Positions 18,298 through 26,689 of a stretch of 64,000 nt of DNA are shown in pieces. Under the pieces are notes generated by a model. It searched no databases. It had not been told where the DNA came from and saw only the letters and a list, made by a program, of their open reading frames with translations. Position numbers and translations under genes: made by a program. Each line of letters starts with the position of its first letter. Within the stretch, counting starts at the first letter, position 1. The DNA is from Pseudomonas abieticivorans (GTDB taxonomy: Bacteria; Pseudomonadota; Gammaproteobacteria; Pseudomonadales; Pseudomonadaceae): positions 2,303,501 through 2,367,500 of the forward strand of contig NZ_CP094975.1 of assembly GCF_023509015.1 (NCBI RefSeq), in the 5' to 3' direction.

Positions 18298-19521
18298 TCA
18301 GGGTTTGGCCAATTCCGGCAAGTCGCCACTCAGGCCCAGGGCTTGCCGGACGAAAACCGCCTTGGCTTCGGGCAATTGCTCCACCCACTTCAAACCACTG
18401 TTGCGCAACCAGCGCACCGGCAGCGGATCGGCCTGGAACAGCCGCTCGAACCCTTCCATGGCGGCCATCAGCGCCAGGTTGTGTGGCATGCGCCGACGCT
18501 CGTAGCGGCTCAGCACCTTGACGTCGGCCAGCCGCTCGCCGCGGTCCAGGGCGCGCTGCAACTCCTCGGCCAGCACTGCCGAATCCAGAAAGCCCAGGTT
18601 CACGCCCTGCCCGGCAAGCGGGTGGATGGTGTGCGCGGCGTCGCCGATCAGTGCCAGGCCTTGGGCCACGTAACGCTTGGCATGGCGCTGGCGCAGCGGC
18701 ACGCAAACCCGGGCGTCGGCATGCTCGACCTGGCCCAGGCGGCCTTCGAAGGCCCGCTCAAGTTCGTGGCAGAACGTTGCGTCATCCAGCGCCATCAAAC
18801 GCTGGGCTTGTTCCGGCGTGGTCGACCAGACAATCGAGCACCAGTGCGCGCCGTCATCGCGATCCAGTGGCAGGAACGCCAGCGGGCCATCATCGGTGAA
18901 CCGCTGCCAGGCGGTACGCTGGTGGGCCTGGGTGCAGCGCACGCTGGTGACGATGGCGTGGTGCAGGTAATCCCACTCCCGTGTTTCGCAGCCGGTCAGG
19001 CGGCGCACCGCCGAGTGCGCACCATCGGCCGCCACCACCAGCGGCGTGCGCACAGTGCGGCCATCGGCCAGGGTCAGCAGCCAATCGTCACCCGAGCGGC
19101 GCATCTGCTCCAGGCGCGCATTGGCCAGCAGGCCGATTTCACTGTCGTGCAGGCACTCGAGCAAAGCGTCCTGCACCACGCGGTTTTCAACGATGTGCCC
19201 CAAGTGCTCGGCGTGCACGCTGGCCGCGGCGAAGTGGATCTGCCCGGTGCCGCTGCCATCCCACACGTGCATGTCGCTGTAGGGGCTGACGCGCCGGCCC
19301 TGCATGCCGCCCCAAGCCCCCAGGCGTTCGAGGATGCGCTGGCTGGCCGCCGACAGGGCGCTAACCCGTGGCTCGAACGGCGCTTGCCGGTCATAAGCCT
19401 TGACGCTCATGGGGCTGCCGTCGACCAGCAGGATTTCCAACCCGCTGTTCTGCAAGGCCAACGCCAGGGCGCTGCCGACCATGCCGGCACCGACTATCAC
19501 CAGATCTGCACGCATTTCCAT
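18298..19521 (-). CDS. UbiH/UbiF/UbiI-family FAD-dependent ubiquinone-biosynthesis hydroxylase
   Basis: A 407-residue flavoprotein monooxygenase that hydroxylates a ring position of a ubiquinone precursor. It has the N-terminal FAD Rossmann motif VIVGAGMVGSALALALQ, the middle motif VAADGAHSAVRR near 160, and the C-terminal FAD motif LIGDAAHTIHPLAGQGVNLG near 285. Its place as the last gene after ygfB-pepP-ubiH mirrors ubiI (visC) in E. coli, which acts at C5. Databases often label the pseudomonad protein UbiF/2-octaprenyl-3-methyl-6-methoxy-benzoquinol hydroxylase; sequence reading cannot decide the ring position. Confidence 0.9.
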   Translation of the reverse strand: MEMRADLVIVGAGMVGSALALALQNSGLEILLVDGSPMSVKAYDRQAPFEPRVSALSAASQRILERLGAWGGMQGRRVSPYSDMHVWDGSGTGQIHFAAASVHAEHLGHIVENRVVQDALLECLHDSEIGLLANARLEQMRRSGDDWLLTLADGRTVRTPLVVAADGAHSAVRRLTGCETREWDYLHHAIVTSVRCTQAHQRTAWQRFTDDGPLAFLPLDRDDGAHWCSIVWSTTPEQAQRLMALDDATFCHELERAFEGRLGQVEHADARVCVPLRQRHAKRYVAQGLALIGDAAHTIHPLAGQGVNLGFLDSAVLAEELQRALDRGERLADVKVLSRYERRRMPHNLALMAAMEGFERLFQADPLPVRWLRNSGLKWVEQLPEAKAVFVRQALGLSGDLPELAKP

Positions 19522-19588
19522 GCTTAAGCTTGCCTCTTATGCGGCGCAGGCCGCACGTAAAGAATTTGAATGGACGCCCCTGCCACGG

Positions 19589-20782
19589 TCAGCCCTGCAG
19601 GTCGGCGCGGGTGCCCAGGCCCATGGCCTGGCGGGCAAACCAACGCTTGGCGGGCGGCAACAGGTCCAGGCCCAACAGGCCCAGGTTGCGCCCGGCGGCG
19701 ACAAGCGGCTGGGTGGTGCCAAATAGTTTCGTGACTTGGTCGGAGAACCCCACGGTCATGGCCTGATCACCCCGCTGGCGCTCGCGATAACCGCGCAAGG
19801 TCGCAAAATCCCCTGGCTCAGCCTTGCTGGCCAGCAAGGCATCGGCAAGTGACTGCACATCGCGCAGCGACAGATTGAAGCCTTGCCCGGCAATCGGGTG
19901 CAGGGCGTGGGCGGCATTGCCCAGCACGACCAGATGCGGCCGCACCTGCTCTTCGGCTTCTACCAGTGTCAACGGGTACAAGTGCCGCGCACCCACCTGT
20001 TGCAGGGTGCCCAGGCGATAGCCGAAGGCCGCCTGCAACTCGCGCAGGAAGCCGCGCTCGTCGATCTCGGCCAGGCGCTTGGCATCCATGCCGCGGCGGG
20101 TCCAGACCAGCGCGCAGCGGTTGTCGGTCACCGGCAGCAAGGCCAGCGGGCCGTCATCGGTAAAGCGCTCGAAGGCCATCCCGCAGTGGGCCTCGCTGGG
20201 CGAGATATTGGCGATCAGCGCACTTTGCTCGTAGGCGCGGCGGCGGATGCCGATGCCCAACTGCTCGCGCAGGTTGGAGCGGCCTCCGTCGGCCAGCACG
20301 GCCAGGCTGCAATCCAGTTGGGTCTCGTCGCCCAGGGTCAGGCGATAGCCGCCTTCCTGCACCTGCAGCCGGGTGACTTCGGCCGGGCAGCGCCAACTGA
20401 CCACATCGGGGTCCAGGGCCTGCCACAGGGTCTGGCCCAGCCAGGCGTTTTCCACCACGTAGCCCAGCGCCGGCACGCCTTCCTCCAGCGCCGTGAGGCG
20501 GGTCACGCCAAAGCGGCCACGGTCAGACACATGGATTTGCTTGATCGGCTCGGCACGTCGGGCGATAGGCTGCCACAGGCCCAGGCGCTCGTAGATCTGC
20601 CGCGTGCCGTAAGACAGTGCCGAAGACCGGGCGTCGTAGCTGGGTTGATAGCTGTCGCCGGGCGCGAACGGCTCGATGAGCACGATTTTCCAGCCACGTG
20701 CCTTGGCCCCGGCCTGCAGCGCCAGCGCCAGGCTGGCCCCTACCAGGCCCCCGCCGATTATTGCGATATCGGTGCGGTTCAT
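19589..20782 (-). CDS. ubiH: 2-octaprenyl-6-methoxyphenol hydroxylase
   Basis: A 397-residue FAD monooxygenase of aerobic ubiquinone synthesis, paralogous to its downstream neighbour. Motifs: IAIIGGGLVGASLALALQ at the N-terminus, VLADGGRSNLREQLG near 165 and VLGNAAHALHPIAGQGFNLS near 285, where the family-typical NAAH replaces GDAAH. Its ATG overlaps the pepP stop by four bases (20779-20782, ATGA), so pepP and ubiH are translationally coupled. This matches E. coli pepP-ubiH. Confidence 0.94.
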   Translation of the reverse strand: MNRTDIAIIGGGLVGASLALALQAGAKARGWKIVLIEPFAPGDSYQPSYDARSSALSYGTRQIYERLGLWQPIARRAEPIKQIHVSDRGRFGVTRLTALEEGVPALGYVVENAWLGQTLWQALDPDVVSWRCPAEVTRLQVQEGGYRLTLGDETQLDCSLAVLADGGRSNLREQLGIGIRRRAYEQSALIANISPSEAHCGMAFERFTDDGPLALLPVTDNRCALVWTRRGMDAKRLAEIDERGFLRELQAAFGYRLGTLQQVGARHLYPLTLVEAEEQVRPHLVVLGNAAHALHPIAGQGFNLSLRDVQSLADALLASKAEPGDFATLRGYRERQRGDQAMTVGFSDQVTKLFGTTQPLVAAGRNLGLLGLDLLPPAKRWFARQAMGLGTRADLQG

Positions 20783-22119
20783 GCGGCGTGGGTACGCGCG
20801 GCAGCCATCAAGGCTTCGATTTCGGCGACCGTCTTGGGTACGCCACCGGTCAGGATTTCACAGCCGTGTCGGGTTACCACAACGTCGTCCTCGATACGAA
20901 CACCAATGCCGCGCCATTTTTTCGCGACATTCAGGTTGTCCGGTGAAATATAAATACCGGGCTCCACGGTCAGGGTCATGCCCGGCTCAAGCACCCGCCA
21001 TTCGCCACCCACCTTGTATTCGCCCACGTCATGCACATCCAGGCCTAGCCAATGGCCGGCCCGGTGCATGTAGAAGGCACGGTAGGCTTCGCTGGCGATC
21101 AACTCGCCAACATCGCCCTGCAGCAGCCCTAACTCCACCAAACCCGCCGTGATGACTCGCACCGTGGCTTCGTGGGCCTGGTTCCAATGCTTGTCCGGGC
21201 CGATGGCGGCGAAAGCGGCTTCCTGCGACTTGAGCACCAGCTCATAGATCGCCTTTTGCTCAGGCGAGAATTTGCCGCTGACCGGGAACGTGCGGGTGAT
21301 GTCGCTGGCGTAGCAATCGATCTCGCAACCGGCATCGATCAGCACCAGGTCGCCGTCCTTGAGCACCGCATCGTTTTCCTGATAATGCAGGATGCAGGCA
21401 TTACGCCCGGCCGCGACGATAGAGCCGTAGGCCGGCATCTTCGCCCCACCCTTGCGGAACTCGTAGTCCAGCTCCGCTTCCAGGCTGTACTCATGCAAAC
21501 CCGCGCGGCTAGCCTGCATGGCACGCACGTGGGCACGGGCCGAGATGGCCGCCGCCTCGCGCATCACCTTTACTTCATTGGCTGACTTGTACAGGCGCAT
21601 GTCGTGCAGCAGGTGGTCCAGGGCTACGAACTCGTTGGGCGGTTGCGAGCCCAAATTGGCCTTGGAGCGGATCACGTTGATCCACTCCATCAAGTGCCGG
21701 TCGAATTCGGCGTTGCTGCCCATGGCCGAATACACCCGGTCGCGGCCTTCGATCAGGCCGGGCAGGATGTCGTCGATGTCAGCGATCGGAAAGGCATCAT
21801 CAGCGCCAAAATCCCTAATGGCACCTTCCTGACCGGCCCGCAGGCCATCCCACAACTCACGCTCGGGGTTGCGTTCACGGCAAAACAGCACGTACTCACC
21901 GTGTTCGCGGCCCGGAATCAGGGCGATGACCGCCTCCGGCTCCGGAAAACCGCTCAGGTACTGGAAGTCGCTGTCCTGGCGGTAGACGTGTTCGACGTCG
22001 CGGTTGCGAATCGCCACGGCAGCTGCCGGCAGGATAGCGATGCTGTTGGGCTCCATCTGCGCCATCAGAGCCTTGCGTCGACGGGCGTATTCCGACTTCG
22101 GGATATGAATGACTGGCAC
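20779..22119 (-). CDS. pepP: Xaa-Pro aminopeptidase P
   Basis: Manganese-dependent M24 peptidase that removes N-terminal residues preceding proline. The 446-residue protein has the aminopeptidase P N-domain (YARRRKALMAQMEPNSIAIL) and the C-terminal pita-bread domain with metal ligands in LIDAGCEIDCYASDITRTFP (two Asp), HRAGHWLGLDVHDVG (His), TVEPGIYI (Glu) and GVRIEDDVVVT (Glu). Starts 19 bases after the ygfB-like gene and overlaps ubiH by four bases. Confidence 0.96.
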   Translation of the reverse strand: MPVIHIPKSEYARRRKALMAQMEPNSIAILPAAAVAIRNRDVEHVYRQDSDFQYLSGFPEPEAVIALIPGREHGEYVLFCRERNPERELWDGLRAGQEGAIRDFGADDAFPIADIDDILPGLIEGRDRVYSAMGSNAEFDRHLMEWINVIRSKANLGSQPPNEFVALDHLLHDMRLYKSANEVKVMREAAAISARAHVRAMQASRAGLHEYSLEAELDYEFRKGGAKMPAYGSIVAAGRNACILHYQENDAVLKDGDLVLIDAGCEIDCYASDITRTFPVSGKFSPEQKAIYELVLKSQEAAFAAIGPDKHWNQAHEATVRVITAGLVELGLLQGDVGELIASEAYRAFYMHRAGHWLGLDVHDVGEYKVGGEWRVLEPGMTLTVEPGIYISPDNLNVAKKWRGIGVRIEDDVVVTRHGCEILTGGVPKTVAEIEALMAAARTHAA

Positions 22120-22138
22120 AGGGTGTCCTTTTTCAGCG

Positions 22139-22690
22139 TCAGTGCAGGGAAGGCTTGGCGGCTTCCACCGGTTTGCCCAGCTCGGTGAACAGCAACAATG
22201 GCGCCACGCGCAGGTATTCCATGACTTCCATGTAGTCGGCTTCGCCGTCTTCGGATTCTTCCAACGCTTCCTGAACCTGGGCGATGGCGGCCAGGTCCTG
22301 GATGATTTCGGTCGCTTCCTGGCTCAGGTCCTTGCCGCCAGCGTTCAGCCCGAAGCCGTTGAGGAAGCCTTGGCACCATTGGCCCAGGGCCGTGGCGCGC
22401 TCGGTCAGCGGCGCTTCGTCGCTGGGCAGCAGCACGACCACGGTCATGTCGTCGCCAGACAACTCGCCCTTGACCATTTCTTGCAGGCCGATCAGTGCAT
22501 TACGCACGTTGTCGGCCGGTTCGGTTTCCAGCAGCAACGCGGCATCGGCCAGCCAGCCTTCGGCGTCGAAGCCTGCGCCAGCGCAACTGCGGCCCAACAA
22601 CAGGCCATGCAGCTCGGCTGGGGAAACGGGGTGACCACCGGCGCTAAGCAGGGTGGCGAAGCCTTGATACGGAGAATTTTGAATAGACAT
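22139..22690 (-). CDS. UPF0149 (YgfB/YecA) family protein
   Basis: A 183-residue member of UPF0149. It reads [20 protein letters not shown] at the start and has the family wording [38 protein letters not shown] and [21 protein letters not shown] chose ATG 22690 rather than the TTG two codons earlier. In P. aeruginosa a YgfB protein has been reported to affect ampicillin-resistance regulation; transfer of that role to this strain is inference. It is the first gene of ygfB-pepP-ubiH-ubiI and is divergent from the zapA operon, 145 bases away. Confidence 0.92.
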   Translation of the reverse strand: MSIQNSPYQGFATLLSAGGHPVSPAELHGLLLGRSCAGAGFDAEGWLADAALLLETEPADNVRNALIGLQEMVKGELSGDDMTVVVLLPSDEAPLTERATALGQWCQGFLNGFGLNAGGKDLSQEATEIIQDLAAIAQVQEALEESEDGEADYMEVMEYLRVAPLLLFTELGKPVEAAKPSLH

Positions 22691-22835
22691 GGGCAACTAG
22701 GCGCCAAGCGGCGCAATGACTAGAATGGAGACCTTGTATCCTAGCACCGGCAGGCGCGCCAAGACCATCGACGCGGCCAACTCGTTACTGACGCCAGGCC
22801 TTGCGCCTCTAACCGATCGAATCGAACGGGACTCC

Positions 22836-23045
22836 ATGGAACACAATGACCTGCTAGCGCTGATGGGCCGACTTGAATCGCTGATTGACCGAGTCGAGCA
22901 ACTAAAACGGCAAAACGGACTCCTATTAGCTCAGGAAAAGACCTGGCGCGAGGAGCGCGCACACCTCATTGAAAAAAATGAAATCGCCCGGCGTAAGGTC
23001 GAGTCCATGATTTCGCGCCTCAAGGCCCTGGAGCAAGACTCATGA
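22836..23045 (+). CDS. TIGR02449 family small coiled-coil protein (ZapB-like)
   Basis: A 69-residue, almost entirely helical protein (LLALMGRLESLIDRVEQLKR, then EERAHLIEKNEIARRKVESM) with heptad-like leucine spacing, as in the TIGR02449 family found upstream of zapA in pseudomonads. Size and coiled-coil nature resemble the division protein ZapB, but homology is not proven. ATG 22836 starts MEHNDLLALM; the open frame extends 40 codons upstream through non-conserved sequence. It overlaps zapA by four bases, so the two are coupled. Confidence 0.85.
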   Translation: MEHNDLLALMGRLESLIDRVEQLKRQNGLLLAQEKTWREERAHLIEKNEIARRKVESMISRLKALEQDS

Positions 23046-23359
23046 GTTCAAGCAATAGCGTCACCGTGCAGATCCTCGACAAAGAGTATTCGATCATCTG
23101 CCCGCAGGAAGAGCGCAGCAACCTGGTGAGCGCGGCCCGCTACCTGGACGGCAAGATGCGCGAGATCCGCAGCAGCGGCAAAGTCATCGGCGCCGACCGC
23201 ATCGCCGTGATGGCCGCCCTGAACATTACCCACGACCTGCTGCACAAGCAGGATGTACCGGACTTGCAGGTGAGCGGATCGACCCGCGAGCAAGTGCGCG
23301 ATCTACTCGAACGAGTGGATTTGGTGCTTGCCACCGATCAGGACACAAGCCAAAGCTGA
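23042..23359 (+). CDS. zapA: Cell division protein ZapA
   Basis: ZapA crosslinks FtsZ filaments at the division ring. The 105-residue protein has the family's globular head (VTVQILDKEYSIICPQEERS and AARYLDGKMREIRSSGKVIG, then DRIAVMAALNITHDLL) followed by a C-terminal helix for coiled-coil dimerisation. Starts with ATG within the stop of the preceding gene (ATGA). As in E. coli and other gamma-proteobacteria it is followed directly by 6S RNA and the fau gene. Confidence 0.95.
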   Translation: MSSSNSVTVQILDKEYSIICPQEERSNLVSAARYLDGKMREIRSSGKVIGADRIAVMAALNITHDLLHKQDVPDLQVSGSTREQVRDLLERVDLVLATDQDTSQS

Positions 23360-23385
23360 AACATTTCAATTGTTTCGGGTATACT
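23357..23385 (+). promoter_or_regulatory. Likely 6S RNA promoter
   Basis: TATACT at 23380-23385 is a near-consensus sigma-70 -10 box, placed about five bases before the expected 5' end of 6S RNA. CTGAAA (23357-23362) is a possible -35 with a 17-base spacer; it overlaps the zapA stop codon. The -35 assignment is weak. Confidence 0.5.
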
Positions 23386-23389
23386 TGCG

Positions 23390-23570
23390 CCGCTCCCTGG
23401 AGTGCTTGCCAGTCGGTCATGTCCCTGAGCCGATACGCACAACCACGGGGGTTGCACGTTGGGGCCGGTGTGCATGTCCGCTTGACGGAAAGCCTGAACG
23501 CCTCCTGCAATCTCCACCTTGAACTTTCGGGTTCAAGGGCTACACCGACAGCGGTTCGTCGGGGAGTCCA
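23390..23570 (+). ncRNA. ssrS: 6S RNA
   Basis: 6S RNA mimics an open promoter and sequesters sigma-70 RNA polymerase in stationary phase. The segment lies exactly between zapA and fau, its conserved location, and reads like pseudomonad 6S RNA: CTCCCTGGAGTG near the 5' end, CCCTGAGCCGATACGC, GGTGTGCATGTCCGCTTG, the hairpin CCTTGAACTTTCGGGTTCAA and TACACCGACAGCGG near the 3' end. Ends are approximate to within about ten bases. Released product RNA synthesis would start from the central bulge, not resolvable by eye. Confidence 0.92.
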
Positions 23571-23580
23571 GATTCAGTAA

Positions 23581-23607
23581 CCCAGGCCAGCCCAGCGCTG
23601 GCCTGGG
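23581..23607 (+). terminator. Strong hairpin after 6S RNA
   Basis: CCCAGGCCAGC (23581-23591) and GCTGGCCTGGG (23597-23607) form an 11-bp perfect GC-rich stem with a five-base loop, between 6S RNA and fau. No T tract follows, so it may be a processing or stability element rather than a full terminator, allowing read-through into fau. Confidence 0.5.
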
Positions 23608-23628
23608 TCACTCAGGAACAACCGCGCC

Positions 23629-24234
23629 ATGACCGCTCAAGCGCCGCTTTCCCGCCCCCAGTTGCGCCGCCTGCTGCGCAATGCCCGCCGCGCCCTTACC
23701 AAAGCCGAGCAACGCCAAGCCGCCCAAGGCTTGTATCGCCAACTGGCGCAGCACCCGCTTTTCCGCCGTTCCCGGCACATTGCCCTGTACCTGCCCAGCG
23801 ATTGCGAAATCGACCCGCGCCTGTTGCTGCGCGAGGCGCACAAGCGCGGCAAGCACGCCTACCTGCCGGTGCTGAGCGCCTGGCCGCGAACCAAGATGGT
23901 GTTCCAGCGCATCGCGCCCGCAGAGAAACTACGGCCCAATCGCTTTCGCATCCTTGAGCCGCACATCAACCCGGCGCGCCAACGCACCATCTGGGCGCTG
24001 GATTTGATCCTGCTACCGTTGGTTGGGTTCGACGAAGTCGGGGGCAGGCTGGGAATGGGCGGTGGGTTCTACGACCGCAGCCTGGCCTACCGAGCGCGTC
24101 GCAACGCCTGGCACAAGCCGGTGCTGTTGGGGCTGGCCCATGAATGTCAGAAGGTAGAGCGGCTGGACCAGGCCAGTTGGGACGTGCCGCTGCAGGGCAC
24201 GGTTTCGGACAGGCGCTGGTATCTGGCGCAGTGA
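23629..24234 (+). CDS. fau: 5-formyltetrahydrofolate cyclo-ligase
   Basis: Converts 5-formyl-THF to 5,10-methenyl-THF with ATP, salvaging folinic acid. The 201-residue protein has the family core: HIALYLPSDCEIDPRLLLRE near 46-65, the substrate/ATP region LDLILLPLVGFDEVGGRLGM and GGGFYDRSLAY near 140 with the conserved GxGGGFYDR. Position after 6S RNA matches E. coli ygfA (fau), which is often co-transcribed with 6S RNA. It links to the glycine cleavage genes in the window through one-carbon folate chemistry. Confidence 0.95.
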   Translation: MTAQAPLSRPQLRRLLRNARRALTKAEQRQAAQGLYRQLAQHPLFRRSRHIALYLPSDCEIDPRLLLREAHKRGKHAYLPVLSAWPRTKMVFQRIAPAEKLRPNRFRILEPHINPARQRTIWALDLILLPLVGFDEVGGRLGMGGGFYDRSLAYRARRNAWHKPVLLGLAHECQKVERLDQASWDVPLQGTVSDRRWYLAQ

Positions 24235-24245
24235 GGCGGTGTTTG

Positions 24246-24290
24246 TTTCGCGGATGAATCCGCTCCTACAGGAGCATGTTCATCTGCGAA
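24246..24290. repeat. REP unit, one arm degenerate
   Basis: TTCGCGGATGAATCCGCTCC (24247-24266) is an inverted-orientation unit of the GGATTTATCC REP family. The following 24271-24290 (GGAGCATGTTCATCTGCGAA) looks like a decayed facing unit. It lies between fau and the convergent small membrane-protein gene. Confidence 0.65.
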
Positions 24291-24295
24291 ACTGC

Positions 24296-24442
24296 TCATC
24301 GGTGTGCGGCTGGCGCGGCTACCAATTCGACGGGCATGTCGGGGCTACGCTCCCAGCGAGACTGTGCATAGCCTGTGGTCACGACACCCAAACCGAACAA
24401 AATCACCAGAACCCATAGCAAATCCACTTTGTTACGGCGCAT
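24296..24442 (-). CDS. Small single-pass membrane protein, 48 residues
   Basis: Read directly from the sequence: MRRNKVDLLWVLVILFGLGV then VTTGYAQSRWERSPDMPVEL and VAAPAAHR. A basic N-terminus is followed by an uninterrupted hydrophobic helix (about residues 8-24), then a short polar tail, so it is probably an inner-membrane protein with a periplasmic tail, or a secreted peptide. AAGGGGGG lies six bases before the ATG, a strong ribosome site. It fills an otherwise empty gap between fau and the EVE gene. I do not recognise a family and give no function. Confidence 0.62.
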   Translation of the reverse strand: MRRNKVDLLWVLVILFGLGVVTTGYAQSRWERSPDMPVELVAAPAAHR

Positions 24443-24637
24443 TGATTGCCCCCCTTCAGGCAAATCAGTAACGGTGTCAGCGACGGTTTTTCAGTAGGCC
24501 GTGCAGCAGCGTCAAGCTTAAAATGGGCGCATTCTGCGGCAACATGACGCGACACGCAAACGTTGACGCCAACCGGCTGTCGGGTTGTATTGAAACTGCC
24601 ACACAGGCGCCGTCCGCATTGTTCAAGGAGATACAAA

Positions 24638-25087
24638 ATGGCCTTCTGGCTGATGAAATCCGAGCCCGATGAACTGTCCATCGAAGACCTCGCGCGGCTG
24701 GGCAACACCCGTTGGGATGGCGTGCGCAATTACCAGGCGCGCAACTTCATCCGCGCAATGGCCCAAGGCGATGAGTTTTTCTTCTACCACTCAAGTTGCC
24801 CGGAGCCGGGCATCGCCGGCATCGCCCGCATCAACGCCGCTGCCTACCCGGACCCTACCGCGCTGGACCCGCAAAGCCATTATCACGACCCCAAAGCCAA
24901 TGCCGACAAGAACCCTTGGAGCGCCATCGACGTGACCCACGTGCAAACCTTCGGCAAGGTGCTGGGCCTAGGCTACCTGAAACAGCAAACGGCTCTGGCC
25001 GAATTGCCGTTGGTGCAAAAGGGCAGCCGGCTCTCGGTGATGCCAGTCACGGCCGAACAATGGGCAGCCGTGCTGGCATTGCGCTGA
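24638..25087 (+). CDS. EVE-domain protein (thymocyte nuclear protein 1-like)
   Basis: A 149-residue PUA-like EVE protein. The start is FWLMKSEPDELSIEDLARLG, with the family landmarks WDGVRNYQARNF, GDEFFFYHSSCPEPGIAGIA and AYPDPTALDPQSHYHDPKA that build the aromatic cage for modified bases. EVE proteins bind modified nucleotides in DNA or RNA, and are sometimes fused to or near defence enzymes; here it stands alone in the core genome. ATG 24638 has GGAG six bases upstream. It converges on the FliL-like gene with a three-base gap. Confidence 0.9.
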   Translation: MAFWLMKSEPDELSIEDLARLGNTRWDGVRNYQARNFIRAMAQGDEFFFYHSSCPEPGIAGIARINAAAYPDPTALDPQSHYHDPKANADKNPWSAIDVTHVQTFGKVLGLGYLKQQTALAELPLVQKGSRLSVMPVTAEQWAAVLALR

Positions 25088-25090
25088 GGT

Positions 25091-25504
25091 TTACTGAACG
25101 ATCAGGTTGTTGAACAGCAGGTCTTCGACGATAGGCTTGCCTTCCTCGGTGTTCATCACCTGCTGAACCTGCTTGAGGGCTTCCTGGCGCAGTTTTTCCT
25201 TGGACTCCACGTTGCTCAGCGAGTCGACCGTTTGCTGGGCGAACAACGCGACCAACTGATTGCGAATCAGCGGGTCCTGGTGCTTGACGGCCGCCTCGGC
25301 CTCGGCACCGGTCACCTTCAAGGCGACGTCGGCCTTGTACACGTGCAGGCGCGGGCTACCGTCCAAGGCGTAGTTGCCCACGAAAGGCGGGGTCAGCGAG
25401 ACGTAGGCCACTTTCGGCGCTCCGCCTTCTTCCTTGCCGCCCTCTTCCGCGAACGCCGAAACCGGCAGCGACAGGGCCAGCATCATCAAGATCCACGCTT
25501 TCAC
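25091..25504 (-). CDS. FliL-like secreted protein (non-flagellar location)
   Basis: A 137-residue protein with a signal peptide (AWILMMLALSLPVSAFA) and a FliL-like domain: APKVAYVSLTPPFVGNYALD, RLHVYKADVALKVTGAEAEA, KHQDPLIRNQLVALFAQQTV and the C-terminal KPIVEDLLFNNLIVQ. True FliL is an inner-membrane flagellar stator-associated protein; here the membrane anchor is replaced by what looks like a cleavable signal, and no flagellar gene is near. GTG 25504 has GAGGAG eight bases upstream and is preferred over ATG 25519. Confidence 0.82.
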   Translation of the reverse strand: MKAWILMMLALSLPVSAFAEEGGKEEGGAPKVAYVSLTPPFVGNYALDGSPRLHVYKADVALKVTGAEAEAAVKHQDPLIRNQLVALFAQQTVDSLSNVESKEKLRQEALKQVQQVMNTEEGKPIVEDLLFNNLIVQ

Positions 25505-25652
25505 ACTTTCACTCCTCATACAGTTGGCGCAAGCATATCAACTTTCCGCTCGCCACCATGGCTTATGGCCGGCTATCAGCTCGGGGCATGCTCGTTGACC
25601 CCTTCACGGGCACACCTACACTATCGGCCAAAACCTGCAAAGGAATAGCCCG

Positions 25653-26630
25653 ATGAAAGCTGTGTTGTGCAAAGCCTTCGGCCCCGCCGAAACGCTGGTG
25701 CTGGAAGAAGTGGCCAGCCCACAGGCCAAGAAGAACGAAATCCTGCTGGATGTGCACGCCGCCGGGGTCAACTTCCCGGATACGCTGATCATCGAGGGCA
25801 AGTACCAGTTCAAACCGCCGTTCCCGTTCTCACCGGGTGGCGAAGCGGCCGGCGTGGTGAGTGCGGTGGGCGAGAAGATCACCCACCTGAAAGTCGGTGA
25901 CCGGGTGATGGGCCTGACGGGTTGGGGCAGCTTTGCCGAGCAGATCGCCGTGCCGGGCTACAACGTGATGCCGATCCCCGATGGCATGGACTTCGTCACG
26001 GCTGCAGCTTTCAGCATGACCTATGGCACTTCCATGCACGCGCTCAAACAGCGTGCCCTACTGCAACCAGGCGAAACCTTGCTGGTACTAGGCGCATCGG
26101 GAGGCGTGGGGCTGGCCGCCGTGGAAATCGGCAAGGCCATGGGTGCCCGGGTAATTGCCGCTGCCAGCAGCAGCGAAAAGCTGGAAGTTGCCCGCCTGGC
26201 CGGTGCCGATGAATTGATCAACTATACCGAGACCAATCTCAAGGAGGAGATCAAGCGCCTCACCGACGGCAATGGCGCCGACGTGATCTACGACCCGGTG
26301 GGTGGCGACCTGTTCGACCAGGCCGCGCGCTCCATCGCCTGGAATGGCCGCCTGTTGGTGGTCGGCTTCGCCAGCGGGCGCATCCCGGAGTTCCCGGTTA
26401 ACCTGGCCCTGCTCAAGGGCGCGTCGATCGTTGGCGTGTTCTGGGGCTCGTTTGCCCAGCGCCAGCCACAGGATAACGCTGCCAACTTCAAGCAATTGTT
26501 TGGCTGGTTTGCCGAGGGCAAGCTCAAGCCTTTGGTGTCACAAACCTTTGCACTGGAACACACGGGCCAAGCAATCGATACCCTGGGCCAGCGCAAGGCC
26601 GTCGGCAAAGTGGTAGTCAAGGTACGCTGA
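25653..26630 (+). CDS. NADPH:quinone oxidoreductase family (zinc-free MDR)
   Basis: A 325-residue medium-chain reductase of the quinone oxidoreductase type. It has the GroES-like N-terminus (EILLDVHAAGVNFPDTLIIE, then FSPGGEAAGVVSAVGEKITH) without the zinc-ligand cysteines of alcohol dehydrogenases, and the cofactor Rossmann segment LVLGASGGVGLAAVEIGKAM near 145. Probable role is NADPH-dependent reduction of quinones or enones in the cytoplasm. It is preceded by a spaced AAAGGAAT ribosome site. It is followed by the hydrolase gene on the same strand. Confidence 0.9.
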   Translation: MKAVLCKAFGPAETLVLEEVASPQAKKNEILLDVHAAGVNFPDTLIIEGKYQFKPPFPFSPGGEAAGVVSAVGEKITHLKVGDRVMGLTGWGSFAEQIAVPGYNVMPIPDGMDFVTAAAFSMTYGTSMHALKQRALLQPGETLLVLGASGGVGLAAVEIGKAMGARVIAAASSSEKLEVARLAGADELINYTETNLKEEIKRLTDGNGADVIYDPVGGDLFDQAARSIAWNGRLLVVGFASGRIPEFPVNLALLKGASIVGVFWGSFAQRQPQDNAANFKQLFGWFAEGKLKPLVSQTFALEHTGQAIDTLGQRKAVGKVVVKVR

Positions 26631-26689
26631 ATAACAGTGCCGCAACCGGAATGCCTTCCGCATTCCCGAGCGCCTTGAAAACCTTTGAA

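Noticed and set aside
24638-25087. EVE-domain protein as part of a defence island
   Set aside because: All neighbours are housekeeping genes in conserved order; no restriction, nuclease or toxin genes are near.
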